Origin: Pelagomonas calceolata
Taxonomy: Eukaryota; Sar; Pelagophyceae; Pelagomonadales; Pelagomonadaceae
Length of the DNA stretch: 64,000 nucleotides
Direction: 5' to 3'
Assembly (NCBI GenBank): GCA_918797485.1
Contig: CAKKNE010000005.1
Coordinates: 3,348,001-3,412,000, forward strand
Shown here: positions 1 through 8,637 of the stretch, piece after piece
Position numbering within the stretch: the stretch's first letter is position 1
How the letters are laid out: each line of letters starts with the position of its first letter
Translations under genes and position numbers: made by a program
The notes under the pieces: generated by a model
Databases searched by the model: none
Told to the model about the DNA's origin: nothing
What the model saw: the letters and a program-made list of their open reading frames with translations, nothing else

Positions 1-2
1 GC

Positions 3-1805
3 TTCGCCAAGCTGAAGAATTGGGAGGACGCCGAGGAGGAGTCGCGACGCGCGTTGGAGCTCGAACCCGCATCCATCATATACCGGAGGCGCCTCGCCAC
101 GACGTTGGATAAGGCCGGCAAGTGGGGCGCCGCCGTCTGCGAGGCGCCGCGCGGCGATCGCGTTTTCGAGGCGCGCGCGCGCGTTTTTGAACAGCGCGCG
201 ATGCTTAGGAATGATCGAGAGACGCGGGCCTACGCGAACGACGTCGCCGCGTCGGAGTGGTTGGAACTGGTCAAGGCCGACGAGGGCAACCCGCTGGTGA
301 CCGGCGCGAACCCTTTCCAGGGTCTGTCGCGCGACGAGCTGCGCCGCGAATTGGAGACAAGAAGGGAGCGTAGAAAGGCGCAGGAGGCCATCAACGCCGC
401 TTTAGATGTTGAGGACGACCGGCGCGTCGCGGCCTGTGCTGTCAGATTGTGTGCGTCGACGTTCAGGACGCGCCTGCGCAAGCGCTTCACGTCGCCGCTG
501 TTGGTTGTGGCGGACAAAGGTATGAAATTGGAGCAGACGGCGAGTGATGTGGGAGGGTGCTCCCTGTCGCGGGACCCCCTCCCGTCGAGTGGCGTCCACG
601 CGTTTTGCGTCTACCTCGACGGTGCGGTGGGCGATTTGAGAATCGGCCTCGCGGCGGAGGGCTGCGACTTCACGCGACCGCTCGGTGATGACGGCAAGGG
701 CTGGTGCGTGGGCTTTTCTCCGCACGGCCTTGTCGTGGGCCACCGGAAGCGGCAGCGCGACCTCTTGCATAGGGGCAAGGCCGTGCCTCAGCTCCAGGCC
801 CACGACTGCCTGGGCGTGGTCTGGGATGCGGACGCCAAGATTCTGGATTGCTACGTGAACGGCGTTTACAGGGGCGCCGCGTTTACGGCCATGGACTTTC
901 CCGCCGTTTGTATTGATGGCGACGGCGAGGAGATGCCCATGCCTTCACTCTATGCGGCGGTGTCCTACGGCACGGAGTGCAAGGACGCGGGCGCTTGTAA
1001 ATTTGTGTGCGGGCGCGTCGACGCGATGGAGCGCATTGAGCGACTGGCGGCCATCGACCGCTTGACCAAGGGCCGCGGCTACGGCGAAGGAGGCAAGCGC
1101 TTCGCGCTCGTGACGGAAAGTGGGGAGAGGCACCGGAAGATGGACGCCCAGAAGATGAAATTTGGTTTAACAAGGATCCACACCAAGGGCGTCGAGGACG
1201 CCGTCTGGGTGCAGACGGACCAGTGCCGCTGGACTCAAAGTGTTCAAACCGTGACGCTGATTGTGTCGCACTTTCCTGGACATAGTGTGGAGGCTCAGGA
1301 CGTCGATGTGGTGTTCAAGCAGCAGTACCTGAAAATAAGCCACCGCGTCACGGCACAAGTCTACCTCGAGGGCGCCCTGCACCGGCCCATTTTGCCTGCC
1401 GAAAGTTTGTGGTACATTGATGAAGGTGTTCTGGAGGTTGTGCTGGCGAAGGACTTGGCCCTCTACCATTCGCAGTCGGTCGTCGAGCTCAGCGCGTGGC
1501 CGCGGCTCTTCGAGTTCGACGACGACTTGTCGGATGGGGACATGGAGCACGACCAGACGGACTTGGATCCGGAGCGGAAGCGCCGCGACGATTTAGCACA
1601 ATTACGGTCGTCGCAGCAGGCGAAGTACGAGCTCGCGAAACGCGCGGCCGTCGAGGCGTCTGGCAAAGAATGGCACTGGGTCCACCGGGACGGTGAGATC
1701 GAGCCGTCCTACGCCGTCGCGGGCGAAATTGGGTATGACGTGCCGTGCGATCGCGACGCTGCGCTGCTCGCGTCGGGCGAGCCGCGGATGATGCTGGGGG
1801 CGTGA
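3..1805 (+). CDS. TPR-SPRY-CS domain protein (5' end outside window)
   Basis: The frame is open from base 3, and the first residues (FAKLKNWEDAEEESRRALEL) form a TPR-like helix pair, so the gene begins before the window. Residues about 195-330 (counting from base 54) look like a SPRY/B30.2 sandwich: a GVHAFCVYLDG strand, then GVVWDADAKILDCYVNG, the typical 'G...D.....i.f..NG' signature. Residues about 385-490 look like a CS (p23/NudC-like) domain: VWVQTD.C.W, then LKISHRV, then LYHSQSVVELSAWPRLFE. A charged tail with YDVPCD follows. CS proteins usually act as Hsp90 co-chaperones or dynein adaptors, and SPRY as a protein-binding module, so a scaffold/co-chaperone role is an inference. The stop is TGA at 1803-1805. 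No intron is visible. Confidence 0.75.
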   Translation, partial: FAKLKNWEDAEEESRRALELEPASIIYRRRLATTLDKAGKWGAAVCEAPRGDRVFEARARVFEQRAMLRNDRETRAYANDVAASEWLELVKADEGNPLVTGANPFQGLSRDELRRELETRRERRKAQEAINAALDVEDDRRVAACAVRLCASTFRTRLRKRFTSPLLVVADKGMKLEQTASDVGGCSLSRDPLPSSGVHAFCVYLDGAVGDLRIGLAAEGCDFTRPLGDDGKGWCVGFSPHGLVVGHRKRQRDLLHRGKAVPQLQAHDCLGVVWDADAKILDCYVNGVYRGAAFTAMDFPAVCIDGDGEEMPMPSLYAAVSYGTECKDAGACKFVCGRVDAMERIERLAAIDRLTKGRGYGEGGKRFALVTESGERHRKMDAQKMKFGLTRIHTKGVEDAVWVQTDQCRWTQSVQTVTLIVSHFPGHSVEAQDVDVVFKQQYLKISHRVTAQVYLEGALHRPILPAESLWYIDEGVLEVVLAKDLALYHSQSVVELSAWPRLFEFDDDLSDGDMEHDQTDLDPERKRRDDLAQLRSSQQAKYELAKRAAVEASGKEWHWVHRDGEIEPSYAVAGEIGYDVPCDRDAALLASGEPRMMLGA

Positions 1806-2004
1806 GTGTAGTTTTCTGGTGCTGTATATGTCTATTCCCCGTGTTTTTCGTCTTTTGTCTAGTATGTATGATTGCTAGGGCAAGTTTTTAGTCGAGAGGA
1901 TCGGCATTGCTTATACGCTTGGGTACGAGCCTGTGCGCTGCCAGGGCGCGGCAGGCGTATCTTCTGGTCCTGATTTCCTTTCCTTTGGCATTGCAGCGTC
2001 AGCG

Positions 2005-2490
2005 ATGGCCCGTCGCAAGAGCTACAGCCATGTAACCAAGATGCTGCTTATTGCTGCTGTCTCCGGTCTGGACGCGCCATATCTCGCAAGGCGTGGAGTT
2101 TTGGCGCGGGCGCTGCTGGTCGCGCCGGGCGCCGCGCTTGCCGGCGTCGTGGCACCAGGCGCAGCGAATGCGGGCATCGCCGACCAGCTCGAGGCCGCGT
2201 CGAGGGCGTCCGAGATCACTTACAGTCAAAACGGCCGTAATTTTGCACGCATGGCGGCCGGCGACAATTCAATGGGTGCCAAGAAGAACACTTCCTTGGA
2301 GCCGCGTGCAATGAAACGGCGGGCCACGATGGGCTGCAAGTCCGGCAAGGTCCTGGCGCAGGCAAAATTTGCCGACGAGAAGGCGTGCACGGTCGCCGTG
2401 CTCGACGGGCCCGGCGTGCAACGCGTCGTCGACGCGCTCGACGCGCTCGGCGACGAGTGCCTCGTCGATGCGACGCATGTATGCCTCTAG
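2005..2490 (+). CDS. probable thylakoid-lumen protein, unknown function
   Basis: A small ORF (161 residues from this Met; an upstream in-frame start at 1933 is possible). The N-terminus has a hydrophobic stretch (MLLIAAVSG), then RRG, then a long Ala/Val-rich segment (ALLVAPGAALAGVVAPGAAN) ending ANA before GIADQLE. This is the layout of a plastid leader followed by a twin-arginine-type lumen signal. The mature part has NGRNFARMAAGDNS and four Cys spread over its second half. The 'NGRNFAR' piece faintly recalls PsaN, but the similarity is too weak to name it. The gene converges on the ankyrin gene, with stop codons about 50 bp apart. Confidence 0.5.
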   Translation: MARRKSYSHVTKMLLIAAVSGLDAPYLARRGVLARALLVAPGAALAGVVAPGAANAGIADQLEAASRASEITYSQNGRNFARMAAGDNSMGAKKNTSLEPRAMKRRATMGCKSGKVLAQAKFADEKACTVAVLDGPGVQRVVDALDALGDECLVDATHVCL

Positions 2491-2539
2491 ACTATCATCT
2501 AAGATTTTATTTGTGACCCCTTCGTGTTTTGGCACGCAA

Positions 2540-4420
2540 CTACGGTGCGCGCGAGAGAAGTTCCATCTCGCGCGTCCGCGGCGTCGCCGCGCTGTGGAGC
2601 TGCTCCGCGTACGAGAGCGCGGTCCGACCGCGCTTGTCCTCAAGGGAGACGTCGGCGCCCGCCGCGAGGAGCCGCGCCACGACATCTTCGTGGCCCCCGA
2701 TGACGGCCAAGTGAAGCGGTGACATTCCTTGAGGATTCGCGGTCGACGACACGTCCGCCCCGCGCTCGATGAGCAGGTCGACGGCTTGCAAAACGCCGAA
2801 GTACGCGGCAACGTGGAGCGCGGGCGTGCGCGTGCAGTGAGTGAAGAAGACCAAATATTCCGGCGCCGTGGCGATGTCGTCGACCGCCATCGATTCTATG
2901 ATGGGTCCCATAATACGTGTGGCCACCGGAGCGTAGAGGTCGACGGGCTCACCGCTGTCGAGTATCATCTTCAAAAACTCCAGAGGCGCCGAACCATTAC
3001 CTAGAGCTGCAGAACACAAACTCCGACCGCAGCAGCCTTCCACATCGTGCGTCGTTATCATCGCGCCGAACTGCTTCGGGAACTCGTCCCGGAGCGTTTC
3101 GAGCATGCGCCGTTGTCCCGTAAAGCAAGCGCCGAGCGTCAAGGGCAGCTCGCCGTGGCCATTTCGCACTTCTAATAAAGTCTCGTCGTGCGCCGAGAGC
3201 GCCCGTATGCCGCGAACGTTGCCGGCGACGCAGGTGAAGTGAAGCGCAGTCAAGCCGAATTCGTCTATGTGTTGGCGGGGGTCCGCGCCCCGCTTTAGGA
3301 GCAGATCGACGATGGTACTGTCCCTTGCGTATTGCCCTGCAACGGCGAGAGGAGTATTTCCCTTAATCATCGTATAATGGGGTGCCTCCTGGACGTACCC
3401 GCAGTCGATGGGCGCGCCCTTGTCGAGCAAGGTCTCTACAAGATCCGCGCGGCCGGACATTACCGCGAAATGTAGCGGCGTCTGCCCCGACCCCTCGACG
3501 TTGTCCGTCGCCGACTCGAAGCGCATCGTCGCCATCCAGTCGTCGTAAGCCTCGTCCTCCTCACGTTCAAGTCCGCAGCCGTCCAGGAGCCACGTCGTCG
3601 CCGCGTGCAGCACGCGGAACGTCAGGATGTCGTCCTGAGCGAGCGCGAGCTTCTTCCTCGCGGCGATGAGGTTGCGCAACAACGGCCCGAGCTCTAGCTT
3701 GTCCGCGTCGACGGTAAAGTCACCGTGGCCGACCCGCGCCGCGACGAGAAACTCCCGACCAATGGCGCCGCCGGGCGGGAGCGTGACGACGCGCGACGGC
3801 GAGCACGCCAGGATCATGGGCTTCGCCACGGGCGACAGCGCGTTCGCCGCGAGCTCCATGCGGCACCAGCCACGCCCGCTCCACGCCAAATCATCGCGCG
3901 CGTCGCCGAAGTCCTCGTGCGTCCAGGGCCCCGCCAAGCACATGAAAAAGGCGGACGACGACACGTAGCTCACCAGCGACGCGATGGCGCGGCCCTGGGC
4001 CTCGCGGTCCTCTTGCGGGATGCTCATGTAATCGAAGAAGACGTAGCCGTCCTTCAGCTTACGAAGGTCGTCCGCCTGCAGGTGCAGGGCCGCGGAATCT
4101 TCCTTGTAGGCCAGGGCCGTCAGATAGTGCGGCGACAAGTTGCCGAGCGAGCCCGCGACGGCGCGCCGCAGCACCGACTTGAGAAGTGTGAGCTTGACGT
4201 GCTGGCTGTTGTCCGGCGCGCTGCGGCGGAGCCACGTGTGGCTGCAAAACAGCACCGGCGCGCTCATGCTGTCCTCGTACTCGACGAGGAGTCCCTCCTT
4301 CTTCAGCACCTCGTGCTTGCGGATCTCCGTGAACGACTCGTCCAAAATTGTGCTGACTTTGACCACATAGAGGGGGTGCTGTCGTCCCAGGGTCTCGGCA
4401 AAGTAGTTGGGCGCCTCCAT
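2540..4420 (-). CDS. ankyrin-repeat protein with N-terminal SHTW/RGWCR domain
   Basis: About 626 residues from Met at 4420 (MEAPNYFAET). An in-frame Met at 4750 exists, but the extension would translate through the conserved 24-bp upstream element at 4676-4699, so the downstream Met is preferred. Residues about 50-210 carry VLFCSHTWL, then KDGYVFFDYMSIPQ, AIASLVSYV and RGWCRMELAANALS. I know this TIR/effector-like module only from protist ankyrin proteins and it has no assured function. Ankyrin repeats follow from about residue 310 (GQTPLHFAVMSGRADLVETLLDKGA; FGLTALHFTCVAGN; TPALHVAAYFGVLQAVDLLIERGAD; GMSPLHLAVIGGHEDVVARLLAAGAD). A signalling or regulatory role is inferred. No intron is seen. 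Confidence 0.75.
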   Translation of the reverse strand: MEAPNYFAETLGRQHPLYVVKVSTILDESFTEIRKHEVLKKEGLLVEYEDSMSAPVLFCSHTWLRRSAPDNSQHVKLTLLKSVLRRAVAGSLGNLSPHYLTALAYKEDSAALHLQADDLRKLKDGYVFFDYMSIPQEDREAQGRAIASLVSYVSSSAFFMCLAGPWTHEDFGDARDDLAWSGRGWCRMELAANALSPVAKPMILACSPSRVVTLPPGGAIGREFLVAARVGHGDFTVDADKLELGPLLRNLIAARKKLALAQDDILTFRVLHAATTWLLDGCGLEREEDEAYDDWMATMRFESATDNVEGSGQTPLHFAVMSGRADLVETLLDKGAPIDCGYVQEAPHYTMIKGNTPLAVAGQYARDSTIVDLLLKRGADPRQHIDEFGLTALHFTCVAGNVRGIRALSAHDETLLEVRNGHGELPLTLGACFTGQRRMLETLRDEFPKQFGAMITTHDVEGCCGRSLCSAALGNGSAPLEFLKMILDSGEPVDLYAPVATRIMGPIIESMAVDDIATAPEYLVFFTHCTRTPALHVAAYFGVLQAVDLLIERGADVSSTANPQGMSPLHLAVIGGHEDVVARLLAAGADVSLEDKRGRTALSYAEQLHSAATPRTREMELLSRAP

Positions 4421-4675
4421 GGTGATGGGCAGCCCACTCGGCTCGTTGTCGCCGGGCAGCCGGGGAGCAACGAATATGCGACGAATGAGGTACGAGCGCT
4501 CTCCTCGCAGCCCGCCTCGCCTCCTCGTCGCCTCGGCGGCCGGCAGAGCAGCCCCAATCACGACGATCTGCGGAGTTAGAATGGGGCGGGGCGCCGCTCG
4601 CCGAAAAGTTACGCTCGTTCGAACGTGTGGGCTAGTGCTCCTCGGCCCGGCGAGACGTCGCACGGCGTTGTGCGA

Positions 4676-4699
4676 GCTAGCGGCCAGTAAGACACTAGC
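4676..4699 (-). promoter_or_regulatory. 24-bp conserved upstream element (copy 1)
   Basis: On the minus strand this reads GCTAGTG, then TCTTACTGGC, then CGCTAGC. It lies 257 bp upstream of the ankyrin-protein Met at 4420 and in the spacer before the kinase gene at 4984. The rest of the 4421-4983 spacer holds no convincing gene. One of about a dozen copies in the window that point towards a gene start. Confidence 0.65.
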
Positions 4700-4983
4700 A
4701 AGGATGCAGGCACAGGCTGCGGATTTTTGCGAATAGCGGTGCAACCGCATGGCTAGGCCCTTGCCTAGAGGCTCGTGGTGAAGTTCGAAGGAGGCCTGCG
4801 CACGGTGAGCGCAGCGCGACCTCGTGCCGCGCGCTGGGAGCTGTCAGAGCAGAGCCTGAGAGCTGTCAGAGCAGCCGCCGCGGGGCGCCCCGAAAGCGCG
4901 GCGCTGGCCGCAAGGAAGCAAAAAGCGCGCTGGAGGTTCCCGTCCTCCTCCAGCCTAATCTAAACCCCGGTGAATAAATAGTC

Positions 4984-6603
4984 ATGGCGGACGCGCTCAG
5001 CGCCGCGGCGAAGGCGCGCCGCCAAAGGACGCCCCAGGGCAACGCGCCCGCGCCGGACCAGGTCGAGACGCGGAGCGGCCACTTGGTTGTGCGCGCGGCC
5101 GCCATCGCGGACCCGCGCGGCGTCGACGTGTCGGTCAAGCCGCGGACGTTGATTGAGCAGGCTTTGGGTTGCGACTTCGTGAGGGAGCGCTTCGTGGTCG
5201 GCGCGGGCGCGGGCACGGGCGCCTTTTCCTCGTGTTTCTTCGCGGAGGACCGCCTAGCCGAGAGGGACGTCGTCCTCAAGTTTACCGATGTCAGGAAGCG
5301 AGAGCATGCCACGATGTGTCTGCGAGAGACGGCAGTATTAAAATCCATCAGCCATCCAGCTATCGTCGGCCTCTACAGCGAACACACGATCCCGTGTGGC
5401 ACGCACCACGTCGCGGTCATGGAGGCGTTACATGGTCCTGAGTTAAATGATCTGATCGAGTCGATCGGAGCGTTGAAGGAGTCCTATGTGCGCGTGGTCG
5501 CGCGGGATGTCGCGTCGGGCCTCGGGTATCTTCATAGAAGGGGCGTTTTACACAGGGACGTCAAGCCCGACAATGTCATTTGTGTGGGGAGTAGCCGGAC
5601 GGCCGACGACCGCCCGCCGACGCGGTGCGTGCTCATCGACTTTGGGCTGGCTCGTACGCTGTCGCCGGCGGACATCGATGCCGCCGGCCTGAATTCCGAG
5701 GAGCTGGACAAGTCGCTGTCGAGACTGGCGATCGACATGTCCGCCGTCGGCAACCGCTTGTATAGTGCTCCCGAAACCAAAAGAGCTGCGCCGAAGGCCT
5801 ACCCCGAAGCCTTGGCGCCGTGCACGTCGAACTACGGCGTGGCGGCCGACGCTTATGCCCTCGGGAAGACGCTCGCGCACGCGCTGACGGGGCGCGTCGG
5901 CGAGCCGCTGACGGGCGTCGAGCAGCTCTGCGGCTTCCTTTGTTCGAGGGGCAAGCCGAAGCGCAAGACCTACTCTTCGCTAAGGGACTGCGTCTCGGAG
6001 GACTGCGCCGATGCGGTGCGCGGTTTACTGAAGGCCCGGCCCGAGGAGCGGACCAAACTAAAACAGTTTCTGGTAAGCTCGTGGGTGCGGCCGACGACGT
6101 ATGACGATAATATGGCGCCCGCTTCTTCCTTCCATTTGCTGGAGTGCGCGCTGGATCTGAGTGCGAGGCGCCGGTCCAAGGACTACGACGAGCAAAACAT
6201 GGCCAACATGAATCCCAGCGCTGCTTATAAGGGGCGCCAGGCGCCGCTCATCGAGCTGAGTTCGTCGACGAAACCCATCGTGTCGCCGCCGGACCCGCGC
6301 ATGGCCGCCGCCGCGCGGACGCCGCCCTTCGAGCGGAGTCCGCAGTCGACGCCCGCGTCGACGCCGGGCCGGAACTCGCCCTCTCAGATGGACGACCACC
6401 TCGCCGCCGTCGCCGAGAGCCCGCCGCGGCGGCGGCGGCCGCCCAAGGTTACGGGCTCCATGGAGATGGACGCGTCGCAGCGGAGCGGCGCGTCGTCGCG
6501 CAAGGAGTCGCCGACGGAGATCTATAGGACGCTCGAGGACTCGCCGACGGACCAGACGGAGCTGGACCGGCCGCAGCGGCGGCCCTCCCTCGAGATGGAC
6601 TGA
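4984..6603 (+). CDS. Ser/Thr protein kinase
   Basis: 539 residues. The kinase domain spans about residues 60-360: glycine loop GAGAGTGAFSSCF, VLKF lysine, RETAVLKSISHPAIVGLY, catalytic loop HRDVKPDN, DFGLA magnesium loop, and an APE-like SAPETK. All core catalytic residues are present, so it should be active. A 30-residue insertion containing SPADIDAAGLNSEELDKSL sits between DFG and APE. The C-terminal about 170 residues are low-complexity, rich in SP/TP and Arg (RSPQSTPASTPG), and probably regulatory and phosphorylated. No subfamily could be assigned; CAMK/ULK-like organisation is possible. A single ATG start follows a short AT-rich leader. Confidence 0.9.
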   Translation: MADALSAAAKARRQRTPQGNAPAPDQVETRSGHLVVRAAAIADPRGVDVSVKPRTLIEQALGCDFVRERFVVGAGAGTGAFSSCFFAEDRLAERDVVLKFTDVRKREHATMCLRETAVLKSISHPAIVGLYSEHTIPCGTHHVAVMEALHGPELNDLIESIGALKESYVRVVARDVASGLGYLHRRGVLHRDVKPDNVICVGSSRTADDRPPTRCVLIDFGLARTLSPADIDAAGLNSEELDKSLSRLAIDMSAVGNRLYSAPETKRAAPKAYPEALAPCTSNYGVAADAYALGKTLAHALTGRVGEPLTGVEQLCGFLCSRGKPKRKTYSSLRDCVSEDCADAVRGLLKARPEERTKLKQFLVSSWVRPTTYDDNMAPASSFHLLECALDLSARRRSKDYDEQNMANMNPSAAYKGRQAPLIELSSSTKPIVSPPDPRMAAAARTPPFERSPQSTPASTPGRNSPSQMDDHLAAVAESPPRRRRPPKVTGSMEMDASQRSGASSRKESPTEIYRTLEDSPTDQTELDRPQRRPSLEMD

Positions 6604-6814
6604 TTGATATGATATACATACTTCCCCCGCCCGACCATGAACATTACAGGACGCCAGCAGGCTCCGCTTGACCACTTGCGCGAGAAACCGCAACGTCAGG
6701 GAGTTGCCGCCTCGGAAGCCGCACTCCTCACATCGTCGCCCATCACCCCCTTGTTTGCTGCACATAGAGAATCATCCCCCATTGCTTGTAACATACTTCC
6801 CGGTTTTTAGATCT

Positions 6815-8320
6815 CTAAGAGACGGCGCAGCGGGATTGCTTTGGCGGCGGCGGCGGCGGCACGTACCCGTCCTCGTCGATGAGAGGGGGGCGGTGAGCCG
6901 GTGGTGGTCGCGACGCCCCCTTGTCGTCCTCGACATGCTGCCCCAACGTCGTGAGACCCTTGCCGTAATAATCGGCCCACGCGTGGGTATCCCGCTGTCC
7001 CGCGCGGCTGATGCGCTTTTCATTCAGAACAGGTGCCGCATTCGCTAATTCGGCGCGGCGATCGACGTCGCGCAGTCGTAGACGCCGTCTTTTCATCGGC
7101 CGCTGGGAGGCCGAATCGCGATCAAACGCGGCGATTGAGCTCGACACACGATCGCGGAAACGGACCGCGATCGTGGTTATCTCGTGCCCGCTACCGTAGG
7201 TCTGCCGCGCGACCCGCACCGATATCACCAGTAACGAAGCAGCCTCGACCATATCCTCGCGGGGAGCGTCGCCGGCGCGGTACAGCGACGACGCGAGGCC
7301 GTTCCGGAGATTGTAGGTCGTATCGTCTTCGGCTCCAAGAAGGTGCGTCGCCCTTTCGTAGGCGTCCCGTAGGAGCGTCCGGCGCCGCACCTCGAACCCG
7401 CAGCCAGCAAGACCCACCGTCAAGTTGTTGACTGCGTTCAGCGTGCTTCTATGGTCCGGACCGTACTGGCTCATGTTGTGGGCGTAGACTTCTTCGGCCA
7501 GTTGTAACGCCTCATCGTGCCGCCCGAGCTTCGTGTGACACATGATGAGCTTTACTTTGGCGGCCGTGACTCTGTCGCCGGTGGGGTCTTCGTGGCTAAA
7601 GTGCTTCTGCAGCGTCGCCAGATGCGCCTCGGCCGCGCGTAAAGCTTCGGGATAGCAGTAAAGCTCCTCCGACAGCGGCGTCACCAGCGTATCCAGGGCC
7701 CACATGCGTCGCCAGTCGTCCTCGGGCTCGGAGCAGTAAGTTTTCCAGCACTCACGGGCGAGCGCGAGTCGCGTCGTCCCCGTGAAGCTGGATCGACAAT
7801 TTCGGCACGAGTGCCACCGGAACGAGAAGGAGTTCTGGGGCGTCAGCGTCTTCGCATATTGAATCAAGCACTCGAGGTGCGCAAAGCCCGTGTTCCCGCG
7901 GCAGTTACACTCGCGCACGAGGCCGTCGCCGCCCTCGAGGCAAATGTAGCACGTGGGCGGTTCGTCTAGATCTTGCGTCGCCCGCGCTATTTCAAATGAG
8001 TTCGAACGCACGGCGGCCAGCCCCTCCTGCTTTGCTTCGACGTTCGCGTAGTGCTGCTCCAGGCCGACGCGCGCTATGTCGCCACAGATGTCCATGTGTC
8101 TCGTCCGAGCGGGGCGCACGCATTCACCGGTTTCCTCGTCGAGCGCGGCTTCGTTCCAGCGCAGACGACACCCCTCGGTCTTGTCCTTCGCACGGCAGTC
8201 GACGGAGCAGTACGGCGTCAAGCACCGGGCGCATGGGAAGATGGTGGGGGCGCCGTCCATCGGCAGGTGCTTGAGGCAGAACGCGCAGTGGAGCGGGACC
8301 AGGGTTGGGATCTCGGCCAT
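6815..8320 (-). CDS. MYND zinc finger / RING-CH / TPR protein
   Basis: 501 residues. Residues 10-75: MYND-type finger (C..C, then C..C, YCS..C, H...C). Residues about 112-175: RING-CH (RINGv) finger with CYICLEGGDGLVRECNCRG, then AHLECLIQYA and CRNCRSSF. The rest consists of TPR/kinesin-light-chain type helices (HDEALQLAEEVYAHNMSQYGPDHRSTLNAVNNL). RING-CH proteins are E3 ubiquitin ligases, often membrane associated; no TM helix is visible here. A closely related RING-CH/TPR protein without the MYND finger lies at 31828-32775, including the shared 'W..C..C...F/Y.G..R.AL...CWKTY' linker. The two belong to an expanded lineage-specific family. Confidence 0.8.
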   Translation of the reverse strand: MAEIPTLVPLHCAFCLKHLPMDGAPTIFPCARCLTPYCSVDCRAKDKTEGCRLRWNEAALDEETGECVRPARTRHMDICGDIARVGLEQHYANVEAKQEGLAAVRSNSFEIARATQDLDEPPTCYICLEGGDGLVRECNCRGNTGFAHLECLIQYAKTLTPQNSFSFRWHSCRNCRSSFTGTTRLALARECWKTYCSEPEDDWRRMWALDTLVTPLSEELYCYPEALRAAEAHLATLQKHFSHEDPTGDRVTAAKVKLIMCHTKLGRHDEALQLAEEVYAHNMSQYGPDHRSTLNAVNNLTVGLAGCGFEVRRRTLLRDAYERATHLLGAEDDTTYNLRNGLASSLYRAGDAPREDMVEAASLLVISVRVARQTYGSGHEITTIAVRFRDRVSSSIAAFDRDSASQRPMKRRRLRLRDVDRRAELANAAPVLNEKRISRAGQRDTHAWADYYGKGLTTLGQHVEDDKGASRPPPAHRPPLIDEDGYVPPPPPPKQSRCAVS

Positions 8321-8637
8321 CTTGACCGCGTTCTGGCGATCTCGGGAGCTTATGCCGCGCCGAGTTTATCTTATTGTGAACGTGGTGGCTTGTGACCCTG
8401 GGGCCCAACTCTATCTCAGAGCTCTTGTCCGGCGCGCGCTGGTTAGCGCAGCGTAGCGGCTGTATACTGCAGCGTATCCTGCAAGTCCGGTGTCTCCTAG
8501 CGATATATACGCAGAGCTTTGCCGCGCCAGAGACCCGGTCGCCTGCGCTTAGTACTTTTACGCTAGCTTAAACAAACTGAACCCGAACCAGTCGAGAGAT
8601 TGGATACATATAATTATTAAAATAGACGATCGACAAC
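8321..8637. other. intergenic spacer, no gene seen
   Basis: 317 bases between the start of the MYND/RING-CH gene and the stop of the ArfGAP gene. It includes a TATA-like run (gatatatacg, about 8501-8510), but there is no clear copy of the 24-bp element and no long ORF. Confidence 0.4.

Noticed and set aside
2005-2490. Naming the lumen protein PsaN
   Set aside because: Only a short NGRNFAR/ANFAR resemblance; Cys positions and length do not fit.
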